Assembly: GCF_017254835.1 (NCBI RefSeq)
Contig: NZ_JAFKCW010000006.1
Span: 79,902-143,901, forward strand
From: Algoriphagus aestuariicola
GTDB taxonomy: Bacteria > Bacteroidota > Bacteroidia > Cytophagales > Cyclobacteriaceae
Length of the DNA stretch: 64,000 bases
Direction of reading: 5' to 3'
The notes under the pieces were generated by a model. It searched no databases, was not told the origin of the DNA, and was given only the letters and a program-made list of their open reading frames with translations. Each line of letters begins with the position of its first letter. Positions within the stretch are counted from its first letter, which is position 1. Of the stretch, positions 1 through 8,433 are shown one piece after another. The translations under genes were made by a program, and so were the position numbers.

Positions 1-230
1 TCAAGCTGGTGACTCTAGGGCAGGATGGGAGAATTTTGCTGAAATCTCTCAATCCGCTTTTTGATCCATATACTGTACCGGTGGAGGAAGTGCTGGAGAT
101 ATGGGCTTTTTATGCCTACACCAGCCGGGAGATACCCGAGCAGGAAGCCGATATACGCCAGCTGATGCGGATGATGGCCAAGATGCAGACGGAGATTGGG
201 GAGTTGCGGAAGATGTCTGGTTCTGGATGA
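1..230 (+). CDS. C-terminal end of a LexA/S24-like regulator (partial)
   Basis: The reading frame is open from the window edge to the stop at 230, so this is the tail of a longer gene; the GTG at 9 is probably internal. The visible ~75 residues have an ILLKSLNP...DPYTVPVEEVLEIW pattern followed by an aromatic AFYAY stretch, which resembles the end of S24/LexA-like peptidase domains fused to XRE-type repressors in Bacteroidota. A Met/Glu-rich helix (QLMRMMAKMQTEIGELRK) closes the protein and could be a short coiled coil. The DNA-binding half lies outside the window, so the assignment rests on one short segment and is tentative. Confidence 0.45.
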   Translation, partial: KLVTLGQDGRILLKSLNPLFDPYTVPVEEVLEIWAFYAYTSREIPEQEADIRQLMRMMAKMQTEIGELRKMSGSG

Positions 231-271
231 TCTTGTGGTGGTGGAATAGCCTCAATAATGGCATTGTCAGC

Positions 272-303
272 TTGCAATAGACCGCTTTTTGTTTCTATCT
301 TTC
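272..303 (+). promoter_or_regulatory. Candidate promoter for the inositol oxygenase gene
   Basis: TTG at 272-274, a 21-bp spacer and TATCTTTC at 296-303 match the Bacteroidota TTG/TAnnTTTG pattern with one mismatch. Transcription from here would start about 10 nt before the repeated leader that begins at 324. Confidence 0.45.
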
Positions 304-323
304 TAGACAATCGATAAACCCAT

Positions 324-409
324 GAAATCGAGCGTGATGTAAGCGTCGTAAGGGATGATTACAATCCATGCGAGATTCCATATGGCCATTAAAAAAAAAT
401 CATGATCAT
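324..409 (+). repeat. Repeated structured leader, copy A
   Basis: This is one of five copies of a ~90-nt leader lying directly before a start codon. GAAATCGA is at 324-331, the core GATTCCAT at 374-381 (followed by ATGGCC and an A-rich run) and the ATG at 410, 28 nt after the core. GCGTG at 332-336 can pair with CATGC at 367-371, using one G-U pair. An ATG inside the element at 368 is in frame with the gene but belongs to the repeat, since the same bases occur in copy B before an unrelated gene. The other copies are at 12746, 17333, 46570-46659 (minus strand) and 41517. Confidence 0.75.
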
Positions 410-1291
410 ATGAATATCAAACTCTCAGAAAGCGAAAAGGCTCCTCTTCAATCAATCGAGGATTGGGAAGATGACCTATTGACCCGATATCCAGAGCCTA
501 AGGATAAGCAGGCAAAAGCCAAAGACGACTACCGAAACTACCACGACTCCGAGCGGGTGGATACGGTCAGGGAGTTTTATAAGCTCAACCATACTTACCA
601 GACCTATGATTTTGTGAAAGAAAAGGAAGGCGAGTTTTTAAAGTTTGAGAAAAAGGAAATGCCCTTCTGGGATGCGGTCAGCTTCCTCAATACCTTGGTG
701 GACGATTCTGATCCCGACACCAATCTCGATCAATTACAGCACTTGCTGCAAACCTCCGAGGCGATCCGTGCGGATGGTCATCCCGATTGGTTTGTGTTGA
801 CTGGCTTTATCCATGATTTGGGGAAAGTACTTTGCCTATTTGGCGAACCGCAATGGGCGGTCGTAGGAGATACTTTTCCGGTAGGATGTCAGTATTCAGA
901 TCGCATTGTCTATCCCGAATTTTTCAATCTGAATCCCGATACCGAAGACGGTCGGTACAATACCAAATACGGGGTGTACTCTCATCACTGCGGGCTGGAT
1001 CAGGTGAAGATGTCTTGGGGGCATGACGAATACCTCTATCAAATGGTGAAGAATTACATGCCTGAGCCAGCGCTTTACATGATCCGCTACCATTCTTTCT
1101 ATGCTCAGCATCGGGAAAATGCCTACGACCATCTCCTCAGTGACCATGACCGGGAGATGTTCAAGTGGGTGGACAAGTTCAATCCGTACGATCTTTATTC
1201 TAAAGTTCCCGTACCACCGGATGCGAAGGCCTTGAAGCCTTACTACGAGGATCTTGTGGCCAAATATCTTCCGGCGACGCTGAGATTTTAA
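410..1291 (+). CDS. myo-Inositol oxygenase (MIOX-like)
   Basis: This 293-residue protein resembles the mainly eukaryotic myo-inositol oxygenase, a di-iron HD-fold enzyme that cleaves myo-inositol to D-glucuronate with O2. The metal-ligand pattern is visible as the [10 protein letters not shown] helix, the [11 protein letters not shown] motif holding the His-Asp pair, a GHDEYLY segment, a YHSFY segment and a late Asp in [11 protein letters not shown]. The length fits the family. I start at ATG 410 rather than the in-frame ATG 368, because 368 lies inside the repeated leader. A symporter follows on the same strand, consistent with uptake and oxidation of a polyol. A hairpin at 1308 separates the two genes, so they may be partly uncoupled. 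Confidence 0.9.
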   Translation: MNIKLSESEKAPLQSIEDWEDDLLTRYPEPKDKQAKAKDDYRNYHDSERVDTVREFYKLNHTYQTYDFVKEKEGEFLKFEKKEMPFWDAVSFLNTLVDDSDPDTNLDQLQHLLQTSEAIRADGHPDWFVLTGFIHDLGKVLCLFGEPQWAVVGDTFPVGCQYSDRIVYPEFFNLNPDTEDGRYNTKYGVYSHHCGLDQVKMSWGHDEYLYQMVKNYMPEPALYMIRYHSFYAQHRENAYDHLLSDHDREMFKWVDKFNPYDLYSKVPVPPDAKALKPYYEDLVAKYLPATLRF

Positions 1292-1307
1292 GAGCCACCG
1301 ACCCAGG

Positions 1308-1338
1308 GGGGATAGGCAGCTATCCCCTTTCTTTTTTA
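1308..1338 (+). terminator. Hairpin with T-rich tail after the MIOX gene
   Basis: GGGGATA at 1308-1314 and TATCCCC at 1321-1327 form a 7-bp stem over a 6-nt loop, followed by a T-rich run. It lies between the MIOX and symporter genes and may terminate or attenuate read-through. Confidence 0.65.
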
Positions 1339-1363
1339 TTTCTTACAAACCCAAATACATTTC

Positions 1364-2935
1364 ATGCTTACCGCCATTTCCTTTGTGGGATTCACGCTAT
1401 TTGTTGCTTTGTTTTCCTGGTACAAACTGAGAAAAGAAAATCTCCGATCCCGTGATGGCTACTTCCTGGGAGGCAGGAGTCTGACAGGAGGGGTGATCGC
1501 CGGATCTATGCTGCTGACCAATATCTCCACAGAGCATCTGATCGGGATGAACGGGTCCGCTTACAAAAACGGCATGATCATCATAGCCTGGGAGGTGACT
1601 TCGGCTATTGCTTTGGTGATCGCCGCGCTATACTTTTTGCCGATCTATCTGAGGCTGGGACTCGCGACCATCCCCCAATACTTGGCGATCCGCTACGACG
1701 ATACCACCAAGACCATAGTGTCTCTGCTCTTGATGCTTTCCTTCGTATTCACGCTGCTGCCCATCGTACTCTACACAGGAGCGATCAATCTGGAGAGCAT
1801 CTTCGATGTTTCCGAGGTATTTCATATCACCAAGACGCAGGGGATTTGGCTCACTGTCATTACCATAGGAGTCATCGGTTCGGTCTATGCCATCCTCGGA
1901 GGCTTGAAGGCGGTGGCCTACTCCGATATGATCAATGCTGTTGGGCTGATGATTGGAGGCTTGCTGGTGCCGATTTTTGCTCTTTGGGATATAGGATCGG
2001 GTGATGTGGCGGCTGGTATGGGCAAGGTCTATGAGGCCATTCCGGACAAGTTCAACGTCATCGGTGCAGAGGATTCCGCCCTTCCGTTCAGTACACTTTT
2101 CACCGGTTTGATGATCAACCAGCTGTATTTCTGGGGTATGAACCAGACCATTATCCAGCGTGCCTTGGGTGCCAAGAATATGGCAGAAGCGCAGAAAGGA
2201 TTGCTGTATACTGGGATTTTCAAAATCCTCATCCCTTTGATCATCGTCTTGCCAGGAGTAATTGCCTTCTACTACTATGGTGAGCAGTACTACTCGGACC
2301 AGGATTACATCTATCCTGTTTTGGTGAAAAAGGTGCTTCCTCTGAGCTTGATTGGTTTTTTTGCAGCTGTGGTTTTGGGGGCGGTTCTCAGTACATTCAA
2401 CTCTGTTCTGAATTCTGCATCTACGATCTTTAGCTTGGATATTTACAAAAAGATCATCCAGCCTAGCGCCTCAGACAGCAAGCTAGTCAAGGTCGGAAAG
2501 TTGAGCTCACTGATCCTCGCGGTGGTCTCCATCCTGATCGCCCCGATGGTCGCCAATGCTCCCGAGGGGCTATATCAACTCATGCAGCAGCTCAACGGGA
2601 TCTTTTTTATCCCCATAGCTTCCGTATTGATCGCAGGTTTTTTCATTCCCAAAGTTTCCGCCGCAGGAGCAAAAGCAGGTTTGCTGGTCGGCTTTGTGTT
2701 TTATCTGGTCACGACATTTTGGATTGCGGTCGACATCCACTTTATCCATATTTGGGGCATAGAGTTCCTGCTCAATCTGGCTGTGATGTATCTGGTAAGT
2801 ATGAGGTATCCTTCACAGTCTCCTGTCATCTCCACCCAAGGGCCACTCAATCTGCAGGAATGGAAGTATGCCAAGCCGCTGTCTTTGGCACTTTGTCTGG
2901 TGACGGTGCTGATCTATTGGTGGCTGGGGAGGTGA
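1364..2935 (+). CDS. Sodium/solute symporter (SSS/SLC5 family)
   Basis: This 523-residue inner-membrane protein has about 13-14 hydrophobic helices. SSS landmarks are visible: a YFLGGRSL segment near residue 35 after the first helix, a STEHLIGMNGSAY stretch, and the GGLKAVAYSDMINA motif near residue 175. Members import sugars, polyols or organic acids with Na+. Its position downstream of the inositol oxygenase suggests inositol or a related polyol as substrate; that is inference from the neighbour, not from substrate residues. The start is the first ATG after the T-rich hairpin tail. A convergent hairpin at 2963-2996 ends the unit. Confidence 0.88.
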   Translation: MLTAISFVGFTLFVALFSWYKLRKENLRSRDGYFLGGRSLTGGVIAGSMLLTNISTEHLIGMNGSAYKNGMIIIAWEVTSAIALVIAALYFLPIYLRLGLATIPQYLAIRYDDTTKTIVSLLLMLSFVFTLLPIVLYTGAINLESIFDVSEVFHITKTQGIWLTVITIGVIGSVYAILGGLKAVAYSDMINAVGLMIGGLLVPIFALWDIGSGDVAAGMGKVYEAIPDKFNVIGAEDSALPFSTLFTGLMINQLYFWGMNQTIIQRALGAKNMAEAQKGLLYTGIFKILIPLIIVLPGVIAFYYYGEQYYSDQDYIYPVLVKKVLPLSLIGFFAAVVLGAVLSTFNSVLNSASTIFSLDIYKKIIQPSASDSKLVKVGKLSSLILAVVSILIAPMVANAPEGLYQLMQQLNGIFFIPIASVLIAGFFIPKVSAAGAKAGLLVGFVFYLVTTFWIAVDIHFIHIWGIEFLLNLAVMYLVSMRYPSQSPVISTQGPLNLQEWKYAKPLSLALCLVTVLIYWWLGR

Positions 2936-2962
2936 GGTTTAAATAGTTTGCCAAGAAAAGCA

Positions 2963-2996
2963 AAAACCCCTTCAAAATCGCTTCTGAAGGGGTTTT
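2963..2996. terminator. Bidirectional terminator between the symporter and tRNA-Leu
   Basis: AAAACCCCTTC at 2963-2973 pairs with GAAGGGGTTTT at 2986-2996. The T run is available on both strands, so it can end the symporter transcript on plus and the tRNA-Leu transcript on minus. Confidence 0.85.
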
Positions 2997-2999
2997 CTG

Positions 3000-3083
3000 T
3001 ACCCAGGGCCGGAGTCGAACCGGCACGAGTGTAACCTCATTGGTGTTTGAGACCAACGCGTCTACCGATTCCGCCACCTGGGC
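3000..3083 (-). tRNA. tRNA-Leu, anticodon CAA
   Basis: On the minus strand the sequence folds into an 84-nt class II tRNA. The acceptor stem is GCCCAGG/CCTGGGT, the D-loop is AATCGGTAGA, and the anticodon stem TTGGT/ACCAA carries loop CTCAAAC with anticodon CAA. A variable arm of leucine-tRNA length follows, then the T arm with GGTTCGACTCC. The discriminator base is A and CCA is not encoded. The codon read is UUG. Confidence 0.95.
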
Positions 3084-3139
3084 ATGGTACGCGCCTGATC
3101 AGATCAGACTTGTGTTTCCGTTCCTTGCCGAACGGGCTG

Positions 3140-3170
3140 CAAATATGAAAACATTTTATTTTTCTTCCAA
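3140..3170 (-). promoter_or_regulatory. Candidate promoter for tRNA-Leu
   Basis: On the minus strand, TTG (3168-3170), exactly 20 bp and CATATTTG (3140-3147) match TTG-N20-TAnnTTTG with one mismatch, about 55 bp before the tRNA. Confidence 0.55.
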
Positions 3171-3175
3171 CTTGC

Positions 3176-3472
3176 TCAAGGTACTTCCAATGTTTTTTTT
3201 GAGCTGAAAGCTTTGGGTTTGGCTGAGAAAAGCGTCTTAGTAGCTTTCCAGACGGATTTAAATAGCTCAGAATCACGATACTGATCGAGTGCTTCCTCGC
3301 TTTCCCAGTGGCTATAGGTGGTGAAAATATTTTTTTCTAAAACATCCTGCCATAGCTCCAGATGCTTGCAGCCCGGAAAATGGCGGATAGAGTTTTTGTG
3401 AGTCTCGAAATTCGCCAGAAACTCAGCGACCGCATCCGGTCTAAAAGTCATACGGACGATCCTGACTAGCAT
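3176..3472 (-). CDS. Antibiotic-biosynthesis monooxygenase (ABM) domain protein
   Basis: This 98-residue protein has the dimeric alpha/beta-barrel ABM pattern: an initial strand MLVRIVRMTFRP, a helix ending FPGCKHLELWQD, and a TYSHWESEEALDQYRDSELF segment. Relatives include quinol monooxygenases and small heme- or cofactor-free oxygenases, but the substrate cannot be inferred. Its start codon shares one base with the stop of the SAM hydrolase gene upstream (TAATG on the minus strand), so the two genes are translationally coupled and transcribed together. Confidence 0.8.
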   Translation of the reverse strand: MLVRIVRMTFRPDAVAEFLANFETHKNSIRHFPGCKHLELWQDVLEKNIFTTYSHWESEEALDQYRDSELFKSVWKATKTLFSAKPKAFSSKKTLEVP

Positions 3473-4242
3473 TACCCTCCGAAGTGAATGTAGACGACAC
3501 TGTCCTGCTTCAGTCCCAATAGTTTTCCCGCATCTCCATGGTTGATGCCGATCTCTAGGATGTCGAGGCTGTTGAAAAATGCAAAGGGATCTCCGGCCTC
3601 CACTTGATCGTATCCGTTCTGAAGCTTGTTTACAGATTCGCGCCCAAACTGGATGTTGAATTTCCCGGGGTTAAGCTTTTCGAATACTTCCCTGTGGATG
3701 TTGGTCAATAGATTGCCGTATCGGTCGATGCGGATCACATGTCCGATGATATGCTCTCGGGTCGCTTTGGCCTGACGGGACATCAGTTTGCGGAAATTAG
3801 CCAATGGGCCTCCAAAGTCATGGATAGCGGCCCCGCTCGCCACCTTGGCAACAATTGGGGCTAGAATATCGCGGGTTGGAAAAGTGGTATCCTTTACATG
3901 AATGTCAGCGAACTGCACGAGGATTCCCGGATCTTGATCTGCCAGCAGGCTGAGGATCCCGTTGTTTGGTCCCACAAAAATATGTTCCTCCAGCTTTACT
4001 CCGATATAGCCGTGGGTCATGGCGCCTACGGTGTTGATGCCGACGAGATGGACGGTTCCCTTGGGAAATTCCCGGAAGGTGGATCGAAGGATGAAAGCCG
4101 CATGTTCGATATCGTATGGAGCAACGCTGTGGGAAATGTCGATGATATTCAGCTGTGGGTTGATCGAGAGCATCTTGGCCTTCACGGCCGGTACGTAGTA
4201 GTCTTTGTCCCCAAAGTCAGAGAGGAATGTCACCAATGCCAT
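3472..4242 (-). CDS. S-adenosylmethionine hydrolase (SAM hydroxide adenosyltransferase, DUF62 family)
   Basis: The protein begins MALVTFLSDFGDKDYYV and contains the family's LSDFG, ISHSVAPYDIEHAAFIL and VGPNNGILSLL segments; a C-terminal beta domain includes RIDRYGNLLTNI. Family members hydrolyse S-adenosylmethionine to adenosine and methionine. I use the ATG at 4242 (256 residues) rather than the alternative at 4293, because a TATTTTTG promoter element at 4291-4298 covers the longer start and homology begins at MALVTF. It shares a divergent control region with phoH and one base with the downstream ABM gene. Confidence 0.85.
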   Translation of the reverse strand: MALVTFLSDFGDKDYYVPAVKAKMLSINPQLNIIDISHSVAPYDIEHAAFILRSTFREFPKGTVHLVGINTVGAMTHGYIGVKLEEHIFVGPNNGILSLLADQDPGILVQFADIHVKDTTFPTRDILAPIVAKVASGAAIHDFGGPLANFRKLMSRQAKATREHIIGHVIRIDRYGNLLTNIHREVFEKLNPGKFNIQFGRESVNKLQNGYDQVEAGDPFAFFNSLDILEIGINHGDAGKLLGLKQDSVVYIHFGG

Positions 4243-4266
4243 ACAAGCAAGTCTATTAAAATTGTG

Positions 4267-4274
4267 TAATTTTG
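4267..4274 (+). promoter_or_regulatory. Candidate -7 element for phoH
   Basis: TAATTTTG is an exact TAnnTTTG match about 75 bp before the phoH start. I see no TTG at the ideal spacing upstream, so this is only a half-supported promoter. Confidence 0.35.
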
Positions 4275-4290
4275 TTTGAGGGGGGGCGAA

Positions 4291-4298
4291 CAAAAATA
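4291..4298 (-). promoter_or_regulatory. Candidate -7 element for the SAM hydrolase gene
   Basis: On the minus strand this reads TATTTTTG, an exact TAnnTTTG match about 49 bp before the chosen ATG at 4242. It makes the longer start at 4293 unlikely. Confidence 0.4.
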
Positions 4299-4347
4299 GA
4301 AATTTTATTCTTTAGCCTTCTAGGTTAACCTAAATCAAAAAACAAGT

Positions 4348-5337
4348 TTGGTCGAAAAAGTAATCACCTTAGAGAACGTGCCTCTGGCGGAATTTTTGGG
4401 CGCCGGCAATGAAAATATTCGGCAGATTGCCCAGGCTTTTCCCCAGAGCAAGATCGTGTCGCGAGGCAACGAAATCCGCATTCAAGGAGGCGCACCAGAG
4501 ATTTTGCGGATCAATGACCTGATCAATCTCCTGCTGGAGCACTTCGATCGCTTTGGTCACCTCACTCCCGAAAACGTCAAAGACTACCTCGACATCGAGG
4601 GGATACCCTTTGAGGAAGCTAGTCGCGACCAGGTGATCGTCTTTGGTAACAAGGGTCTGGTCATCAAGCCCAAGTCAGCCAATCAGCGTAAGCTCGTCGA
4701 GGCAGCCATGAGCAATGACCTTGTTTTTGCGCTCGGGCCTGCTGGTACAGGCAAAACTTACATAGCGGTCGCCCTTGCAGTGCGCGCTTTGAAAAACCGG
4801 GAAGTCAAACGCATCATCATCACCCGGCCTGCAGTGGAAGCAGGAGAAAATCTCGGCTTTCTACCTGGAGACTTGCAAGAAAAACTCGATCCATACCTCC
4901 GTCCTATCTACGATGCGCTACAGGACATGGTACCGCCAGAGAAGCTCAAATATTATCAGGAGACGAGGGTGATCGAGATAGCGCCATTGGCCTACATGAG
5001 AGGGCGTACGCTGCATGATGCTTTTGTGCTTCTGGACGAGGCACAGAATACCACCAGCGAGCAAATCAAGATGTTTCTCACCCGGATGGGCCCTAACTCC
5101 AAGGTGATCATTACCGGAGACCAAACTCAGGTGGATCTGCCGGTCAGGCAAAAATCAGGCTTGGCAGAAGCACTCAAAATCCTCAAAAATGTAAAAGGAA
5201 TCGGGGTGGTCAGCCTCAGCGGCAAAGATGTCATCAGGCATAAGCTGGTCAAGGCGATCATCGAAGCCTACGAAAAAGACCAAGAAGATAGAGATCAGCA
5301 GCGCTATGAAGCCAACAGTAGAAAAGGTAACGGATAA
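4348..5337 (+). CDS. PhoH family protein
   Basis: This 329-residue cytoplasmic P-loop ATPase has a KH-like N-terminal segment, Walker A GPAGTGKT near residue 133 and Walker B FVLLDEAQN near residue 228, followed by KVIITGDQTQVDLP. PhoH proteins are implicated in RNA metabolism, but their exact role is not settled. The start is a TTG at 4348; no ATG precedes the conserved region. Its last 32 bases overlap the start of the next gene, so the two are co-transcribed. Confidence 0.92.
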   Translation: MVEKVITLENVPLAEFLGAGNENIRQIAQAFPQSKIVSRGNEIRIQGGAPEILRINDLINLLLEHFDRFGHLTPENVKDYLDIEGIPFEEASRDQVIVFGNKGLVIKPKSANQRKLVEAAMSNDLVFALGPAGTGKTYIAVALAVRALKNREVKRIIITRPAVEAGENLGFLPGDLQEKLDPYLRPIYDALQDMVPPEKLKYYQETRVIEIAPLAYMRGRTLHDAFVLLDEAQNTTSEQIKMFLTRMGPNSKVIITGDQTQVDLPVRQKSGLAEALKILKNVKGIGVVSLSGKDVIRHKLVKAIIEAYEKDQEDRDQQRYEANSRKGNG

Positions 5338-5740
5338 AAAGACTCTCGAAGAGGTTTTCGCAATTCGCGAGATGGTGTTTGTCGTGGAGCAGGAGGTGGA
5401 TCGCGCTGAGGAATACGATGAGTTCGAGGATACTTCGACGCATTTTCTTGCGCGTTTGGAGGGTAGGCCGGTGGGCACGGCACGTTGGAGGTTTACCAAA
5501 AACGGAGTGAAGATGGAGCGGTTTGCGGTATTGAAAGATGCACGTGGGAAAGGTGTGGGCCAGGCGCTGGTTGCCGCGGTTTTGGAGGACGTGAATTCAA
5601 CTCCCGATGCCGAAGGGAAGGTCAAATACCTTCATGCCCAATTGACGGCTGTGCCGCTTTATTCCAAATTCGGCTTTGAGAAAGTCGGTGAAATGTTCGA
5701 AGAGTGCAACATCAAGCACTACAAGATGGAGTTGGCTTAA
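5306..5740 (+). CDS. GNAT family N-acetyltransferase
   Basis: This 144-residue protein shows a GNAT fold of the ElaA/YjcF-like group: an early IREMVFVVEQEVDR segment, then VGTARWRF, a MERFAVLKDARGKGVGQALV acetyl-CoA loop, and a final VPLYSKFGFEKVGEMFEECNIKHYKM. The substrate is unknown. The ATG at 5306 lies within the end of phoH in another frame and is preferred to 5228, because the upstream residues are Lys/Ser-rich and read from phoH sequence. No terminator separates it from phoH. Confidence 0.85.
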   Translation: MKPTVEKVTDKKTLEEVFAIREMVFVVEQEVDRAEEYDEFEDTSTHFLARLEGRPVGTARWRFTKNGVKMERFAVLKDARGKGVGQALVAAVLEDVNSTPDAEGKVKYLHAQLTAVPLYSKFGFEKVGEMFEECNIKHYKMELA

Positions 5741-5776
5741 TCCTTGCCGTAAGCCAGCCATTCAACTAATCCAACT

Positions 5777-6349
5777 ATGAGAAAACATATCCTTTCCGCT
5801 TTTTTTGTTGTAGGACTTGCCCTTTCAGCATTCAGTCAGCAGGTCATTTCTTCTTCAGGAACCAATAATCCAAACATCGGCGCCTTTGACAATGAAATCA
5901 AACTGAACTTTCTAAACCTCATCGTCTTGGGTTCATTTGAAGTGGGCTATGAGCGATTTCTGAGCGATAGCCACTCCTTGGATTTCCAGCTTCACATCAA
6001 CGACCGCTTCGGCTACAATTCCCAGAAAGATGGCAAAAACTACAAAACCAATTCAATTCAGTCCGGGATGAATTTCTACTTTGGAAATAATCCCAATGGG
6101 AGATTTTACGTCTATCCATTTCTGAAATTCAGATTTGGGGATTTTGAGGATCCATCTCCAGGTGCTGTCTCCACTACCGATATGACGGCATTTATTCTGG
6201 GGGCTGGATTTGGGTACAAATGGGAAGTTTCCGAGCACTTTGCTTTCGGACCCTATGCGAGTGTTGCCCGCAATTTCAGTGAGGTGGTATCCGACAAGTT
6301 CACCGCCATTGAACCCAATGCGGGATTTAGCTTGGGTTATAGATTTTAA
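5777..6349 (+). CDS. Secreted beta-barrel-like protein, unknown function
   Basis: A signal peptide of about 21 residues (MRKHILSAFFVVGLALSAFSQ) precedes ~170 residues of alternating short strands rich in Phe, Tyr and Gly, ending in the aromatic SLGYRF typical of outer-membrane barrels. The length fits an 8-stranded barrel. It starts 36 bp after the acetyltransferase gene and a strong terminator follows. No specific family or ligand is recognisable. Confidence 0.75.
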   Translation: MRKHILSAFFVVGLALSAFSQQVISSSGTNNPNIGAFDNEIKLNFLNLIVLGSFEVGYERFLSDSHSLDFQLHINDRFGYNSQKDGKNYKTNSIQSGMNFYFGNNPNGRFYVYPFLKFRFGDFEDPSPGAVSTTDMTAFILGAGFGYKWEVSEHFAFGPYASVARNFSEVVSDKFTAIEPNAGFSLGYRF

Positions 6350-6370
6350 CTTTCTGTGAAAGATAACGCA

Positions 6371-6395
6371 AGAGCCCTTCGGGGCTCTTTTTTTT
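6371..6395 (+). terminator. Rho-independent terminator
   Basis: AGAGCCC-TTCG-GGGCTCT (6371-6388) is a 7-bp stem with a stable TTCG tetraloop and a run of eight T. It closes the unit ending with the beta-barrel gene. Confidence 0.92.
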
Positions 6396-6434
6396 GCACA
6401 GATTTTTCTAACTTAAGTTTTTAATTTTTTAGCG

Positions 6435-8372
6435 ATGAGATTTGCCGATTTTCCATTTTTGAGGTATCTGCCGTTCCTGGTTTTGGGCGTCCTGCTCTCC
6501 CAAGACAGTCCCTTGATTCCGGTGGCACCCTTGGCAAGCTTGATCGGGATTTTTTGGGTACTTTATGCCTATTTGATCTTTGCGAAAAGGAAGGTGTCAA
6601 AACTGGTTCCGGCCGCATTGGCCTATGGGATGCTATTTCTCTTGGGAGTGTTGCTTTCTGAAAACCAGAAAATTCGGAGGGGGGAGTCTGTGGATATAAA
6701 ATTGGGCGAGTGTGACTTCTATCTTGCCAGAGTTGAAAAATACGATGTCCCCAAGCCAAACTCTCTGGAAAATCTAGTGGAAGTGATACAGATCAAGGAT
6801 AGCACGGGCTGGATTTCTTCCAAAGGAAAAGTGTTGGTCTATCACCGAGGTGCCGATCCCCTGATCCCTGGCCAGGTGATTTTGGTGAAAAAGTGCCCAG
6901 AGCCCATTCCCCCACCGCTTTTTCCCAACGAATTTGACTACAGCAGCTTCCTTGCCAGAAAAGACATCCATTTCCGACACTTTATTGGAAATGATTTTCG
7001 GATAGTGGACTCTACAGCGCAGGGAGCGCCTCGTTTTTGGTTGCAGCGGACTAGGAAGCAGCTGGCGGCAGTGATCGATGAGCTCGTGCCCAATCCTGAA
7101 TCGAGACAGATCGCCGTTGCTTTGCTACTGGGCCAAAAGGAAACGCTGGATCGGGAGATACGCGAAGCCTATGCCAAGACGGGGACGATGCATATCTTGG
7201 CGGTATCGGGATTGCATGTCGGGATTATCTATGCGATTCTACTTTTCCCTCTAAAGGGCATCCGTACAAAGGCCAGAAGCAGGAAGCTATATCTGATTTT
7301 AGTGATTCTTTTGATCTGGCTCTACGCGGTTTTGACGGGTTTTTCGCCCTCGGTGGTCCGGGCTGCGACCATGTTTTCGCTTTTGACAGCTGGGCAAATG
7401 AGGGAACGAAAGCCCTCTTCCTGGAATATTCTCGCTTTCTCGGCCCTGATCATTATTTCAATGGATCCGGCAGTCATTTTCGAAGTGGGATTCCAACTTT
7501 CCTACCTAGCCGTAGCTGGGATTTTGCTCCTGCAGCCCATTATTTTGAAATGGTGGCTGCCGCCCAATAGGATCTTGGAATATTTTTGGCAGATCACTGC
7601 GGTGAGCTTGGCCGCCCAATTGGCGACCTTTCCACTATCAATTCTCTACTTCCATATTTTTCCGAGCTACTTCCTGATCGCCAATCTGGTCATCATTCCG
7701 CTCTCTTTTGTGGTGATGAATGCAGGGATCGTGATGCTTGCACTCAGTTGGGTCCCTTGGCTGGGAAAGGTGCTGGGGCTGTCGGTGAGTGGACTGATCT
7801 GGCTTCAAAACTGGTTCACACGGGTCGTCCAGGATTTGCCTGGTGGCAATCTCGAGCGCCTGACGATTACTTTTTGGGGGATGCTGCTGATATGGGTGTT
7901 GTTGTTTGTGTGGGCAAACTGGGAATGGGGCGATAGAAAGAGTTTGATCTATCTTGCGCTTGTGCTCTTTCTGCTGTGGTCCGGAGATCGCTTGATGCGG
8001 GAAGTGTCGCGCCCACCGGCTGAGCTGCTGGTATTTTCAGGGGAAAAAGGTGTCCTGTTGGACTTCAGGGCCGGCGGGCAGCACTTCTCCTGGAACGAAA
8101 ATTTGCCGCCCGAACAGATCAGCTTTTCCATCGATCCCAATCGGATTGCGGCGCATCGTCCACAGCTTCCCGAGTCTGCACTGGCTGTGCGGGAAGGCAA
8201 GGTGCTTTCCTTTCCCCTGTTTGGCTACCAGTTTGAGGCGGGCAGAAACAAGTTTCTCTGGGGTGGGAGAAGGCCACTGCTAATCGAGCGGGTTTTGCCA
8301 GATGGATCTTGTGAGCCGCTTCCCATAGACTCCCTTATAGCAAACAATGGCGCTTTTCGGGTAGTTTTCTGA
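6435..8372 (+). CDS. ComEC/Rec2 family DNA-uptake channel protein
   Basis: This 645-residue membrane protein has paired N-terminal helices, a soluble DUF4131-like domain (about residues 80-200) and the competence core starting at QIAVALLLGQKETLDREIREAY with HILAVSGLHVGIIYA near residue 253. Many transmembrane helices follow. In naturally competent bacteria ComEC forms the inner-membrane channel for single-stranded DNA. The ~150 residues after the last helices do not show the HxHxDH motif of the metallo-beta-lactamase domain found at the end of many ComEC proteins, so this is the shorter form. Confidence 0.88.
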   Translation: MRFADFPFLRYLPFLVLGVLLSQDSPLIPVAPLASLIGIFWVLYAYLIFAKRKVSKLVPAALAYGMLFLLGVLLSENQKIRRGESVDIKLGECDFYLARVEKYDVPKPNSLENLVEVIQIKDSTGWISSKGKVLVYHRGADPLIPGQVILVKKCPEPIPPPLFPNEFDYSSFLARKDIHFRHFIGNDFRIVDSTAQGAPRFWLQRTRKQLAAVIDELVPNPESRQIAVALLLGQKETLDREIREAYAKTGTMHILAVSGLHVGIIYAILLFPLKGIRTKARSRKLYLILVILLIWLYAVLTGFSPSVVRAATMFSLLTAGQMRERKPSSWNILAFSALIIISMDPAVIFEVGFQLSYLAVAGILLLQPIILKWWLPPNRILEYFWQITAVSLAAQLATFPLSILYFHIFPSYFLIANLVIIPLSFVVMNAGIVMLALSWVPWLGKVLGLSVSGLIWLQNWFTRVVQDLPGGNLERLTITFWGMLLIWVLLFVWANWEWGDRKSLIYLALVLFLLWSGDRLMREVSRPPAELLVFSGEKGVLLDFRAGGQHFSWNENLPPEQISFSIDPNRIAAHRPQLPESALAVREGKVLSFPLFGYQFEAGRNKFLWGGRRPLLIERVLPDGSCEPLPIDSLIANNGAFRVVF

Positions 8373-8433
8373 CGGCTTGCTTGGCGTTAGGTTTTTCTCC
8401 CTGTAATTTATCCTTTCGTAGCAAAAAGACCCC

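Noticed and set aside
3472-4293. Longer SAM hydrolase start at 4293
   Set aside because: It would include a TAnnTTTG promoter element and 17 residues without family similarity.
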